Position numbers and translations under genes: made by a program. A stretch of DNA of 52,126 nucleotides. Source: Desulfuromonas sp. GTDB taxonomy: Bacteria > Desulfobacterota > Desulfuromonadia > Desulfuromonadales > Geothermobacteraceae. Where the stretch lies: contig PKUA01000056.1 of assembly GCA_002868905.1 (NCBI GenBank), forward strand, positions 1-52,126. The letters are read 5' to 3'. Shown one piece after another: positions 7,123 to 16,081 of the stretch. The notes beneath the pieces were generated by a model. The model did not search any database. It was not told where the DNA came from and saw nothing but the letters and a program-made list of their open reading frames with translations. How positions within the stretch are numbered: the stretch's first letter is position 1; every line of letters starts with the position of its first letter.

Positions 7123-8712
7123 ATGGACCCTTTAATTATATCCATATCCGCAGCGTTTGTGTTTGGTTTTGTGGCCCGCCAAGTTGGTCTGCCGCCGTTG
7201 GTTGGATTTTTAGCTGCTGGATTTATTTTGAATGCCTTTGGTGTAGAGCCAGGCAAATACCTAGATACCATTGCTGACCTTGGTGTTACTCTTCTGCTTT
7301 TCTCGATAGGCCTGAAGCTAAGGCTGAAGAGTCTTAAAAGACCCGAAGTCTGGTGTGGAGCTTCGGTGCACATGGCGATCACCATATTGGTGTTTGGCTG
7401 TGGCCTTTATTTGCTCAAACTTTCTGACCTGCCTTATTTCCAAGAGTTGACGCTACCGTTGGTTGTCATGGTGGCGTTTGCCCTCAGTTTCTCCAGCACA
7501 GTTTTCGCCGTTAAAATCCTTGAAGAAAGGGGGGGGATGGATTCGATTCACGGTCGTGCGTCGATCGGGATTCTGATCGTGCAAGATATCTTTGCGGTGA
7601 TCTTTCTTGTTTTTTCATTGGGAAAGCTTCCCTCCGCCTGGGCTATCCTGATCCCTTTGGTTCTGTTCGCCATAAAGCCCGTCCTGTACCGATTGATGGA
7701 TCAGAGTGGCCATGGAGAATTGCTGTTACTGTTTGGTTTGTTCGTGGCTCTCGTCGTTGGTGCTGGTGGTTTTGAATTAGTGGGAATCAAGGCGGATCTC
7801 GGAGCTTTGATCTTGGGTGGGCTATTAGCCCAGCATGAGAAAAGTTCAGAGTTAGCCAAAAATCTCATGGGTCTTAAAGAATTGTTTTTGGTCGGATTCT
7901 TTCTGAAAATCGGATTGTCCGGGTTGCCGAGTATGGCGGCAATTGGAGTTTCGGCTATCTTGGTCGGTGTTGTGGTTTTTAAAGCCGGAACCTTTTTCCT
8001 TCTGTTGACCCGTTTCAGGTTGCGCGCACGTTCATCACTTCTTGCCTCTCTGAGTTTAGCCAACTATAGCGAGTTCGGACTTATCGTTGCGGCGGTTGGG
8101 ACATCTCAAGGGTGGCTAAACCCAGAATGGTTAGTCATTATTTCCATGGCCTTGGCAGCAACATTCGTTATTGCCGCACCCTTGAATAGTTTCGCCGATG
8201 CACTTTATGTCCGATATCGCGAAAAACTGTGTCGATTTGAAACCAACACCCGGCACCCTGATGATCAACCAATACAGACGGGTGATACCACGATAGGTGT
8301 CTTCGGTATGGGGCGCATTGGGACGAAAGCTTATGATTTTTTGAGGGAGCAATATGGAAATACAGTCATTGGATTTGATTCCAATGCCGAAACGGTCGCC
8401 GAACACTGCCAGGAGGATCGTCGTGTCGTTTTTGGTGACCCGACTGATCCGGATTTTTTGAACCGGATTAGACGCAGGGGATCAAAGGCAAGATTAGCAC
8501 TTTTAGCAATGTCGGAGCACAGGGCCAACATCAGCGCAGCGAAGCACCTAATTGATGTCGGCTTCCCCGGAAAAATTATCGCAATTGCTCATTTTGATGA
8601 TCAGGTACAGGAACTTGAGGAAGCCGGTGTTCATGCGGCCTTCAATATGTACAAAGAGGCTGGTATCGGTTTTGCTGAATACGCCTGGAAAAACATTGAA
8701 GAACATGCATGA
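7123..8712 (+). CDS. Kef-type monovalent cation:proton antiporter (CPA2) with RCK-N domain
   Basis: A 529-residue inner-membrane protein. Residues about 1-380 hold 11-13 hydrophobic segments of the CPA2 exchanger fold, starting with the typical VARQVGLPPLVGFLAAG run and including LGVTLLLFSIGL. Residues about 393-510 form a cytosolic RCK-N/TrkA-N nucleotide-binding domain with GVFGMGRIG. No RCK-C domain follows, as in KefB/KefC and YbaL. The family exchanges K+ or Na+ for H+ and is often gated by nucleotides or thiol adducts. The ATG at 7123 lacks a clear ribosome site, and a TATAAT at 7109-7114 is so close that a leaderless start is conceivable. It converges with the mrp operon, with 62 bp between the stops. 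Confidence 0.9.
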   Translation: MDPLIISISAAFVFGFVARQVGLPPLVGFLAAGFILNAFGVEPGKYLDTIADLGVTLLLFSIGLKLRLKSLKRPEVWCGASVHMAITILVFGCGLYLLKLSDLPYFQELTLPLVVMVAFALSFSSTVFAVKILEERGGMDSIHGRASIGILIVQDIFAVIFLVFSLGKLPSAWAILIPLVLFAIKPVLYRLMDQSGHGELLLLFGLFVALVVGAGGFELVGIKADLGALILGGLLAQHEKSSELAKNLMGLKELFLVGFFLKIGLSGLPSMAAIGVSAILVGVVVFKAGTFFLLLTRFRLRARSSLLASLSLANYSEFGLIVAAVGTSQGWLNPEWLVIISMALAATFVIAAPLNSFADALYVRYREKLCRFETNTRHPDDQPIQTGDTTIGVFGMGRIGTKAYDFLREQYGNTVIGFDSNAETVAEHCQEDRRVVFGDPTDPDFLNRIRRRGSKARLALLAMSEHRANISAAKHLIDVGFPGKIIAIAHFDDQVQELEEAGVHAAFNMYKEAGIGFAEYAWKNIEEHA

Positions 8713-8750
8713 AAAAATGGAAAGTTCGATTTGAAAAAGGCGGGGCGAAA

Positions 8751-8768
8751 GTCTTATTGAAATAAGAC
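8751..8768. terminator. Small palindrome between convergent genes
   Basis: GTCTTATT-GA-AATAAGAC is a perfect palindrome around a 2-nt centre in the 62-bp gap between the Kef-type gene and mrpG. No T-run follows on either strand, so its role as a bidirectional terminator is weakly supported. Confidence 0.35.
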
Positions 8769-8774
8769 ACGAAT

Positions 8775-9077
8775 TTAGAAAGTTTCGATGTCGTTACGAT
8801 CCAATTGTTTGGCCTTTAAGGCAGCCCGAGCGAGAACATGAGATGCAACCGGCATTGTCAGCCAGACAAATGCGATAATAATCAACCCACGTACCCACCA
8901 ACCTGATCCGCCATCGATCAGAACTGCGCCGAAAACGATGGCGACGACTCCGAGCGATCCGGATTTGGTGGCGGCGTGTTGGCGGGACAGCGCATCTTTA
9001 AAAACAAAGAGGCCAAGGCTCGACACTACAAGAATCACAACTCCAAAAGAGAGTAAAATTAAACCGACACTCGTCAT
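8775..9077 (-). CDS. mrpG: Mrp Na+/H+ antiporter subunit G
   Basis: A 100-residue three-helix membrane protein matching MnhG/MrpG: it opens with MTSVGLILLSFGVV and carries the family pattern FVFKDALSRQHAATKSGSLG, then two more hydrophobic segments. It is the last gene of the seven-gene operon. The start is set at ATG 9077, four bases after the mrpF stop; a longer frame reaching back to 9143 would overlap mrpF deeply and has no support. MrpG is required for assembly of the hetero-oligomeric antiporter in the inner membrane. Confidence 0.92.
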   Translation of the reverse strand: MTSVGLILLSFGVVILVVSSLGLFVFKDALSRQHAATKSGSLGVVAIVFGAVLIDGGSGWWVRGLIIIAFVWLTMPVASHVLARAALKAKQLDRNDIETF

Positions 9078-9081
9078 GACA

Positions 9082-9345
9082 TTACCCCGTATCTTGGTTG
9101 TTGCGGACCTCGACCAAGCGTGCCCATGCAAGGGTCGCCACAAACCCTACCAGCGCAACCCCGATTGCGACATCCAGAAATAAAACCCGGTCGGTCACCA
9201 GGGCGGCAAAAACACATAACCCGACAGCCGCTGAAAAAAGGATATCGACGGCGACGATCCTGTCGGCATCTGTTGGCCCGGTCACGAAACGTACCATCCC
9301 TGCTGCGGCACATCCCATGACCAGAAGAATTAATAACGTAATCAT
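9082..9345 (-). CDS. mrpF: Mrp Na+/H+ antiporter subunit F
   Basis: An 87-residue membrane protein with three hydrophobic segments and the MnhF/MrpF hallmark RFVTGPTDADRIVAVDIL followed by VLFLDVAIGVALVGFVATLAWAR. It overlaps mrpE by four bases (ATGA), so translation is probably coupled. It is a small scaffold subunit of the Mrp complex. Confidence 0.93.
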   Translation of the reverse strand: MITLLILLVMGCAAAGMVRFVTGPTDADRIVAVDILFSAAVGLCVFAALVTDRVLFLDVAIGVALVGFVATLAWARLVEVRNNQDTG

Positions 9346-9680
9346 GTCTCTACCTTTGGGAACAGTGTCCGAAGGTCCATTTCAAAATCGCGCCGGATGG
9401 CTGCGAGGCTCTCTTCCGCCTTACTTAAATCGAGCAGGTGCAAAACGATTTCCCCTCGTTCAAGATCGATGTCAACCGTGCTGCTTCCCGGAGTCAACGT
9501 CACCACGGCCCCGAGAATGGCAACTCCTGTCGGACTCATTGCTTGATACTGCATTTTAACCAAGCCTCCTGAAGTGGATTGCCGCAGAAGGATCATGCGG
9601 GTCGTGACGAGCCCGGAGAATATGCAATGCCAGAGAAATTTCGTCGTTAATCGGCCTATCGCCATTGGCTGAAACGTCAT
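9342..9680 (-). CDS. mrpE: Mrp Na+/H+ antiporter subunit E, short form
   Basis: A 112-residue protein whose C-terminal two thirds match MnhE/MrpE, with MSPTGVAILGAVVTLTPGSS and a DxERGEIVLHLLDL segment before the soluble tail. Typical MrpE proteins are near 160 residues and start with two or more membrane helices; here only one weak hydrophobic segment (about residues 15-32) precedes the conserved part. The gene overlaps mrpD and mrpF by ATGA at both ends, so the short form is not an annotation artefact and no frameshift is evident. The loss of N-terminal helices is a real peculiarity of this operon or its lineage. Confidence 0.88.
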   Translation of the reverse strand: MTFQPMAIGRLTTKFLWHCIFSGLVTTRMILLRQSTSGGLVKMQYQAMSPTGVAILGAVVTLTPGSSTVDIDLERGEIVLHLLDLSKAEESLAAIRRDFEMDLRTLFPKVET

Positions 9681-11134
9681 GGGATGCCTCCTCGAATGGT
9701 CATGGCAGCATCATTTACAAAGACCAGGAGTGGTTCCGGGTAAAGTCCCAGCCATAAAACGACAAAAAGCAACGTGCATATTCCCGCATAGGCGGGGGCC
9801 AGTTTTTTCTCCTTTGTGGGCGACCATGTCGCGTCAGGGTGTGGTTTCCAAAAGGCCTCTTTCCATATTTTCAACATCGAGTAGAAGGTTAATCCTCCCA
9901 CGGACAAGGCAACCCCAGCCCAGAGATACTGACCTTGAATCAGGCACTCTCGTATAATGAGGTATTTCCCCCAGAATCCTGTCAGCGGGGGAATCCCGAC
10001 CAGAGACAAGGCAAACAGCAGGAAAATCACCGAAAGGAATGGTCTGGCTGCGTAAAGGCCGCCGATCCGTCTCAGGTCGTAATGTCCCGCCATGCAGAAA
10101 ATCAGTGCCCCGCAAAGAAACAGGCCGGCTTTAACCAGGCTGTGATGCACGGCGAAAAAGATGGTCGCGGCGTCCCCTTGCCGGGAGGATAAAGCTATTG
10201 CCAGAAGCATATAGCCGACCTGGCTGATGCTGTGAAAGGCGAGTATTCGCCTGATGTCCCAATGGTAAGCGGCACCCAGAACACCGATCACCATGGACAG
10301 AAGTGCAATCCCTGCCAGCAGAGTCATTAGAAGATAAGAAGGCGGATGAAAGGTCCCGCTCAGCATGCGGACGAGCGCACAGATGCCGATTTTGCTCAGG
10401 AGTGCGGAGAAAACGGCCAGGGACGGTGCCGGGAGGGTGTGGTATGAAGCCGGCAGCCATGCGAAAAACGGAAACGCGGCGGCTTTGACGAGAAAGGCAA
10501 TCAACAGCAGCCCGGTGATGGGCAGCATGACGGCCGGGTCGACCTGTTGAACGGCAAGGCGCAGGTTGGCGAAGTTCAGATGACCCGTGGCCGCATACGT
10601 CAAGGCAATCGCCGCCAGCAGAAGCAGGGTTCCGACCAGGTTCAAGACAAAATATTTCAGGGTCGCGTCGAAGTGCTTCAGGCCGCCACCCTGGGCCAGA
10701 AGACCGAGGGCGCATATCAGCGCGACTTCGAACCAGACGTATAGGTTGAACAGGTCGGCGGTGATGAATGCCGCGCAGGATCCGGCCACAAGGCCATGTA
10801 TTAATGGGTGAAAAAAGCCTGACGTCGGAGCGGGATCCGCGTCGCTGTTCTGCCAGAGAAGACTGATTGTCAGCATCAATGCGGCGATCAGGGTCAAGGC
10901 AACACCGAGCCGGTCGACTACAACCTCGATTCCGTATGGAAGCGGCCAGTTGCCCGCGGTCAACGACACGACATGGTTGCTCGAAACCTCAATAACCAGA
11001 ATGATGGCGGTGATCAGCAAGGCCAACGCGCCAGCGATACTGAAGCGGCTCTGCAGGCGCGGCGAGCCATAGCTCACTGTGCAGAGCAGGGCGGTTGCCA
11101 GCGGTACCAGCAGCGGAGCGACAGCCAAAATCAT
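9677..11134 (-). CDS. mrpD: Mrp Na+/H+ antiporter subunit D
   Basis: A 485-residue polytopic membrane protein of the proton-translocating NuoL/M/N-MrpA/D family. It contains the central segment with AAFPFFAWLPASYHTLPAPS, with the conserved Lys in LVKAAAFPFF, and RRILAFHSISQVGYMLLA and HHSLVKAGLFLCGAL, all typical for MrpD. Together with MrpA it forms a proton channel of the antiporter. It overlaps mrpC and mrpE by four bases each. Confidence 0.95.
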   Translation of the reverse strand: MILAVAPLLVPLATALLCTVSYGSPRLQSRFSIAGALALLITAIILVIEVSSNHVVSLTAGNWPLPYGIEVVVDRLGVALTLIAALMLTISLLWQNSDADPAPTSGFFHPLIHGLVAGSCAAFITADLFNLYVWFEVALICALGLLAQGGGLKHFDATLKYFVLNLVGTLLLLAAIALTYAATGHLNFANLRLAVQQVDPAVMLPITGLLLIAFLVKAAAFPFFAWLPASYHTLPAPSLAVFSALLSKIGICALVRMLSGTFHPPSYLLMTLLAGIALLSMVIGVLGAAYHWDIRRILAFHSISQVGYMLLAIALSSRQGDAATIFFAVHHSLVKAGLFLCGALIFCMAGHYDLRRIGGLYAARPFLSVIFLLFALSLVGIPPLTGFWGKYLIIRECLIQGQYLWAGVALSVGGLTFYSMLKIWKEAFWKPHPDATWSPTKEKKLAPAYAGICTLLFVVLWLGLYPEPLLVFVNDAAMTIRGGIP

Positions 11135-11517
11135 GGCTCATCCTCGATAATCGGCTTGAGGGGATCATTCGAATGAGGCTCGGCTTCTCGCAGTGCGATG
11201 GTGTCGTCGCTGCGGTTTTCCTGAACAATGCGGATCGCAAGAATAAGCGAGAAGCAGAGCATGGCAAAACTGATCACGATAGCCGTTAAAACCAAGGCCT
11301 GCGCCAGAGGGTTGGCGGTTGCTCCCAGCACCGTATCTCCTGCAGGGATAATAGGAGGGGAGAGACTGTTAAGCCGACCGGATGTGAACAGCATCAGGTT
11401 GATCCCGTTGCCCAATAACGCCAAACCGATCAGGCAGCGAAACAGGTCACGTGAGAGGGCCAGGTAAATACCCGCTGTGATGACCGTGCCAAGTGCGAGA
11501 ATAACAGCCCAGCTCAT
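11131..11517 (-). CDS. mrpC: Mrp Na+/H+ antiporter subunit C
   Basis: A 128-residue NuoK-like subunit with three hydrophobic segments, including GLALLGNGINLMLFTSG and the NPLAQALVLTAIVIS helix with conserved residues of MnhC. The C-terminal tail of about 25 residues is charged (ends in IIEDEP) and cytosolic by prediction. It overlaps mrpB and mrpD by ATGA. Confidence 0.94.
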   Translation of the reverse strand: MSWAVILALGTVITAGIYLALSRDLFRCLIGLALLGNGINLMLFTSGRLNSLSPPIIPAGDTVLGATANPLAQALVLTAIVISFAMLCFSLILAIRIVQENRSDDTIALREAEPHSNDPLKPIIEDEP

Positions 11518-11945
11518 GCCTCCCCCTCAATGGAATGGATCAACAGAAGGCATGAACCGCCGATGGTCCCCCATACAGCCAAATAAACGCCCAGATCAAA
11601 CAGCATGACCGTCGATGCGGCCAGCTCGACCTGAAAGAGATTTATGGTCCACCATGGATGGGTCAGATACGGGAGCCCTTGAGAAATCGCCGGGACCCCG
11701 CTCAGCAAAGCGAGCAGGATGCCGATCCCGGCAAGGCGAACAGGCGCACACGGCAGCCTGTTGAGAGCATTGGTTGCATTGAACACCAGGGCATAGGAGG
11801 CGCTCGCTGCGACCGCCATCAGGCCGCCAATGAAACCACCTCCCGGGGCATTGTGGCCACGGAATAGAATGACAACCGAAGCGATGAGCAGCAGCGGGTA
11901 AAGACCGCGCATGAAGATTTCTGCCATATGTGCCCGCGAGGTCAT
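11514..11945 (-). CDS. mrpB: Mrp Na+/H+ antiporter subunit B
   Basis: A 143-residue membrane protein with the MnhB signature RGHNAPGGGFIGGLMAVAA and four hydrophobic segments. It overlaps the end of mrpA by four bases. In this family MrpA carries an extra C-terminal portion and MrpB follows as a separate gene, as seen here (group 1 arrangement, seven genes A to G). Confidence 0.94.
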   Translation of the reverse strand: MTSRAHMAEIFMRGLYPLLLIASVVILFRGHNAPGGGFIGGLMAVAASASYALVFNATNALNRLPCAPVRLAGIGILLALLSGVPAISQGLPYLTHPWWTINLFQVELAASTVMLFDLGVYLAVWGTIGGSCLLLIHSIEGEA

Positions 11946-14215
11946 CGACGTTTCTCCCGAATCTGTTTCAGGAGAGGGTAGGCTGCCAATAGTCCGAAGC
12001 CGAGAACCGAAATCTCCCCGAGGGTGTCCAGCGCGCGAAAGTCGACCAGGATGATGTTGACAACATTGCGACCGTTGGCATCCAGAAGGCTGCGGGCACC
12101 ATAGAAATCGGTCAGCGCAGGGTCAAACGGCAAGGCAGAAACCAGGAGGCAGAGAATGACAAAGACGCTGCCAAAACTGGCTGCGACAAGGAAATGAAGA
12201 GGTCTGAACCGCTTCTCCGGTGGCACTTTTGCCGTCTCGTTCCTGAAGCTGCGCAGCTTTACCAGCACAGCCGCCACCACAACGACGAAGATTGTCTCGA
12301 CAACGAATTGGGTCAGGGCAAGGTCAGGGGCGCCGGTGAAAAGAAACAGCAGGGCACTGCCATAGCCGACCATGCCACCAACAAGGAGCAAAATCAGATG
12401 ATCGCTTACCCGGAAGGTCGCCAATGCTCCCGCAGCAATCACCATCGAGGCTCCTAAAACCGGAAAGGGCAGACTTTCCATCTCCGGCCACTGCCAATTC
12501 AGTCCTGAGGCAGCAAGCAGTGTTGCCAGCAAGGCCGCAACGGTTGCTATTAGAGTCAGGAGGTAACGGGGCAACATCCCGTTTTGAAAAACCCGGGTGG
12601 ATCGGACCGCTACGAGCGGCAGAGTTTCAAGAACTGCGTTGTACCAGGATTCAGGTCCTCGTTTTTGGATCGCCTGCAAACGATTGAACTTGTTGTGCAG
12701 CCAGTCCCAGCGCAGGTAGGTGAAGAGTCCTAAAGCTAAAGTGCCGAAGGTTGCCTCGATAACCGGGATGGCATCATAGGACAGGTCGACCTTGTTCGGG
12801 TCAAGTCCCGGAGCCATCGATTGCGCGGCCAAGCCAAGCAGCGGGTCAATCAGGGCGGGACGCAACCCAAAAAGCAGACCTGTCGCAGCAAGAACAAGTG
12901 GCGGAAAAAGCATGCGAAGGTTGGCTTCGTGGGGCTGAGCTTTTCGCGGGATGGTATCCTGTCCCCAGAAAATATGAATCGCGGCAATCGCTGCAACAGC
13001 CACAGACACGACATTGACGAAAAAGGCTGCGTAACTTACCAGCTGCAGGAGGTTTGCCTGGGATTTCGCAAGATTGATAATGTCCTTGGCGACAAAACCA
13101 AAGGTCAAAGGGAGGCCTGCCATGGAGATCGCCGCAAAGAATGCTGCTGTTGCCGTCCATGGCATGTATCGGCGCATCCCGGTTAAGCAGTCAATTTGCC
13201 GGGTGCCTGCACCGTGATCAAGGTTCCCCGCGACGAAAAACAGTGGTGCCTTGTAAAGGGCATGTGCAAAAAACAGGGCTGCCGTGGCGAGGGCGGCACC
13301 TTCGCCCGGCATTCCAACCAGCATGACCAGGGTACCGAGTGTCGCAATAGTAGACCATGCCAGTATCCTCTTGAGGTCCCTTTCATAGATGGTTTGAATT
13401 GCCGCGATCACTGCAGTGAAAATACCGACCGTGATCAAGCTGACCTCCCAGAAGAATAGGTCGCTGAATGCCGGGTCCAGGCGCGCCAACAAGTAGATTC
13501 CCAACTTGACCATGGTTGCCGAATGGAGATAGGCGCTGACCGGTGTCGGCGCAGCCATTGCGTTCGGCAGCCAGAAGTGGAAGGGGAATTGGGCAGATTT
13601 GGTAAATGCCCCGATAAAAACAAATCCCAGGGCCCAGAAAAGACGCGGGTCGTTTATAAACAGAGGAGCGCGCGCGATAAGTAATTGAATCGAGTAGGTT
13701 CCGGCAATCTGTCCAAGGAGAATGCATCCGAGCAAAAGACACAAGCCCCCCGATCCGGTAATCAGCATAGCCTGCTGGGCCGACTTCCGGTTGTTTTCCT
13801 CCTCGTGATTGAAGCCGACCAGCAAGAAAGAGAGAACGCTGGTCAGTTCCCAAAAGACAAAGAGAACAATTAGGTTGTCGCTGACGACCGCCCCGATCAT
13901 CGCGAGCATGAACAACAGAAGCAGCAGGAAAACGTGGTTGGCTTTTTTGTGGCCGGCCAGATAGCCTGTGCCGTAAAGAAAAACCAAACAGCCGATTCCT
14001 GAAATCATCAATAGAAACTGCGCGGAGAGGCCATCAACAAAAACCGAGAAACCGATATTGAGTGAGGGAACCCATGCGATCTGAAAAGACCATGGTAGTG
14101 GCTGGTAAAACAGCCACCAGACTAGGCAGGAAAACAACAGGGTCGGAATTGCCAGATGGAAAAGTGTTGAGTCCGGGCCTTTTTTAGATGTCTGGTTCTG
14201 TTCAGGATTGTCCAC
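11942..14215 (-). CDS. mrpA: Mrp Na+/H+ antiporter subunit A
   Basis: A 757-residue polytopic subunit. The first part is NuoL-like, with VLFVFWELTSVLSFLLVGF, FHFWLPNAMAAPTPVSAYLH (the conserved proton-channel region) and RDLKRILAWSTIATLG. The C-terminal 220 residues carry the MrpA-specific extension with GAPDLALTQFVVETIFVVVV and the closing ALDTLGEISVLGFGLLAAYP. The start is GTG 14215 with only a weak GGAA upstream. It is the first gene of the mrpABCDEFG operon, which uses proton motive force to expel Na+ and supports pH and salt tolerance. A symmetrical TTATAATTATA block at 14296-14306 could serve divergent promoters for mrp and the stress gene. Confidence 0.95.
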   Translation of the reverse strand: MDNPEQNQTSKKGPDSTLFHLAIPTLLFSCLVWWLFYQPLPWSFQIAWVPSLNIGFSVFVDGLSAQFLLMISGIGCLVFLYGTGYLAGHKKANHVFLLLLLFMLAMIGAVVSDNLIVLFVFWELTSVLSFLLVGFNHEEENNRKSAQQAMLITGSGGLCLLLGCILLGQIAGTYSIQLLIARAPLFINDPRLFWALGFVFIGAFTKSAQFPFHFWLPNAMAAPTPVSAYLHSATMVKLGIYLLARLDPAFSDLFFWEVSLITVGIFTAVIAAIQTIYERDLKRILAWSTIATLGTLVMLVGMPGEGAALATAALFFAHALYKAPLFFVAGNLDHGAGTRQIDCLTGMRRYMPWTATAAFFAAISMAGLPLTFGFVAKDIINLAKSQANLLQLVSYAAFFVNVVSVAVAAIAAIHIFWGQDTIPRKAQPHEANLRMLFPPLVLAATGLLFGLRPALIDPLLGLAAQSMAPGLDPNKVDLSYDAIPVIEATFGTLALGLFTYLRWDWLHNKFNRLQAIQKRGPESWYNAVLETLPLVAVRSTRVFQNGMLPRYLLTLIATVAALLATLLAASGLNWQWPEMESLPFPVLGASMVIAAGALATFRVSDHLILLLVGGMVGYGSALLFLFTGAPDLALTQFVVETIFVVVVAAVLVKLRSFRNETAKVPPEKRFRPLHFLVAASFGSVFVILCLLVSALPFDPALTDFYGARSLLDANGRNVVNIILVDFRALDTLGEISVLGFGLLAAYPLLKQIREKRR

Positions 14216-14423
14216 GTATGTTCCGTTTGTCCATCAGATAACATGGTCTTTCATGGCACAGGTCTTGTCCTGGGGAATGACCAATAGAAAAATCGTTATA
14301 ATTATACATGGTTCCCTGCATTTCTCTCGTTGGAGCAAAAAGAAAACCCGGGAGTTCTCTCGTTCATAAAACTCAATAAGACTGTTCAAAAAGGGTCCTG
14401 ATCAAAGATGCAGAAAAAGCATA

Positions 14424-14447
14424 TGGTATAATTCCTCCGAATATAAT
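14424..14447 (+). promoter_or_regulatory. Extended -10 promoter for the universal stress gene
   Basis: TGGTATAAT at 14424-14432 is an extended -10 box placed so that transcription would begin near 14440, about 24 nt before the ATG. A second TATAAT lies at 14442-14447. No -35 box is recognisable. Confidence 0.5.
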
Positions 14448-14462
14448 CCCAAGAGGCCTTTT

Positions 14463-15389
14463 ATGGAACGATTTCAACACATTCTGTTTGCGTCTTGTGG
14501 TGGCAAAGACGATGGCGTTGCCATCGGGAGGGCCAACCGATTGGCCATGGCAAATAAGGCCGACATCACGCTGATCAGGGTTCTTGAAGACATCCCGCTC
14601 CCCGCCAGTTTGTTTATGAAGAAAAAGCGTCTCGAGGATTTCCAGAGTGCTTTGAGAGAGCATGCCCAAAAGGAACTCGACGCCCTTGCAAAAAAAATTG
14701 ATTCTTCGGTAGCTGTCAAAACTAAAATTGTTTTCGGTAAACCTTTTATCGAGATTATTCGTACGATCGAATCGGGCTCGCATGATGTCCTGATCAAACC
14801 GAAAATCCCTACCGACATATTAACCAGGCTCGATAGCACCGACTTGCATTTGTTGAGAAAATGCCCCTGTCCTGTGTGGATTCTTAAGCCCAATCAAAGA
14901 AAGCCTTTCGGCAAAATCATGATAGCTGTCGACCCGGATCCGGGCGAGTCAGTCCGGCTTCATTTGCATGAAGACCTTATGAAGCTTGGCACCTCATTGG
15001 CCGAGCGGGAGCAGGGGAAAGTTGAGGTCGTCCATTCCTGGATCCTGGAAGGGGAGAGTACGTTGAAGGGGCCACGCTTTAACATGAGTGAAGACGAGAT
15101 TTCTTCCTTGTGCCACGAAGTGGAAACGACCCATAAAACTTGGCTGGATCAATTATTAGCACCCTATGCAGAGCACCAACTCAAAGTAACGATGGTCAAG
15201 GGACCCCCCGGACCGACCCTGATCGACCTGATCGAGAAAAAGAAGCCTGATATCGTTGTGATGGGAACCGTGGCAAGGACAGGTTTGCCGGGGTTGATCA
15301 TCGGGAATACAGCCGAACACATCCTGGGTCAGATTTCCTGCTCAATTTTTGCGATTAAGCCGAAAGGTTTCAAATCGCCTGTTTTGTGA
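14463..15389 (+). CDS. Universal stress protein with two Usp domains
   Basis: A 308-residue tandem UspA-fold protein, similar in plan to UspE. The N-terminal domain (about 1-145) begins RFQHILFASCGGKDD and ends at CPVWILKP; the second (about 150-300) begins KIMIAVDPDPG and ends at CSIFAIKP. Only the second keeps the ATP-binding pattern, MGTVARTGLPGLIIGNTAE, so one domain probably binds nucleotide. A ribosome site AAGAGG lies before ATG 14463. It is transcribed away from the mrp operon and fits a role in salt or energy stress. Confidence 0.88.
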   Translation: MERFQHILFASCGGKDDGVAIGRANRLAMANKADITLIRVLEDIPLPASLFMKKKRLEDFQSALREHAQKELDALAKKIDSSVAVKTKIVFGKPFIEIIRTIESGSHDVLIKPKIPTDILTRLDSTDLHLLRKCPCPVWILKPNQRKPFGKIMIAVDPDPGESVRLHLHEDLMKLGTSLAEREQGKVEVVHSWILEGESTLKGPRFNMSEDEISSLCHEVETTHKTWLDQLLAPYAEHQLKVTMVKGPPGPTLIDLIEKKKPDIVVMGTVARTGLPGLIIGNTAEHILGQISCSIFAIKPKGFKSPVL

Positions 15390-15515
15390 TGGACGTGTTG
15401 CCGACCCCGTAGCGGCTCCATCCCGGCCTGATATCCCTTTTCTCGGCAGACTTTTGTTGCTTCCTTGTTAAAGCCTCTTCGGTTGCCAAAGTTACACCAT
15501 AGGGATGTAAGTGGT

Positions 15516-15950
15516 CTATTCGGTTGCGTCGATACTTATAAACTCCCCCCAGGCATACCGTTCCAAGGCGTTTATCGCATTCTCGACCAATTGACTCTGG
15601 GTGAAAACCATCTGGAGCAATACTTTTATTGGAGCGACTTTTTCCTGTTCCATTAACGACAGGTCAATTTTATGCATGGACCAATCAGGGCAAATGCGGT
15701 CGATATCCCCACTTTCCGATGAAAGAAGAAGAACATTGGTGTGGCGTGGATCGCGCTCAATGTTTGAATAGAGAGAGTCGATAGTTCCCTCGGGGCCCTC
15801 GATAATCTGAAAAAATAGTGTCCCGGAGGCGACAAGCATACCTGTAATGCCATGCTCTTTGTTGTATTGCTGTGCCTGCTCCGCAATATTCTGTATATCT
15901 GCCTGCGTCATTGGTTTGGCAAAAGAGCTGATATATCGAATTCTTTTCAT
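15516..15950 (-). CDS. BLUF-domain blue-light sensor, short
   Basis: A 144-residue stand-alone BLUF protein, a flavin-binding blue-light receptor. It shows the expected marks in order: the flavin-contacting Tyr in RIRYISSF, the Asn/Ile pair in NKEHGITGMLV, the Gln in FFQIIEGPE, and Trp plus Met in DWSMHKIDL near the end of the fold. About 45 residues follow the core, forming a helical cap. There is no output domain, so signalling would go through a partner. It lies 131 bp downstream of a paralogue in the same orientation. A GGAG site precedes the ATG. Confidence 0.87.
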   Translation of the reverse strand: MKRIRYISSFAKPMTQADIQNIAEQAQQYNKEHGITGMLVASGTLFFQIIEGPEGTIDSLYSNIERDPRHTNVLLLSSESGDIDRICPDWSMHKIDLSLMEQEKVAPIKVLLQMVFTQSQLVENAINALERYAWGEFISIDATE

Positions 15951-16081
15951 TGTTGGCTCCGAAAGTTTGAATTGATTGTGCTCAATACTGAGGCAAAAGC
16001 GTCCCCATAGATACTGTGGTCTTCTGATTTGGTTCAGGTTTAAACGGTCTCCGCCTTGATTCCGAGTGGGGAAATTGCACT

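Noticed and set aside
6912-7277. 121-codon plus-strand frame overlapping the Kef-type gene start
   Set aside because: It spans a strong terminator and enters the antiporter gene in another frame. No protein motif is visible.
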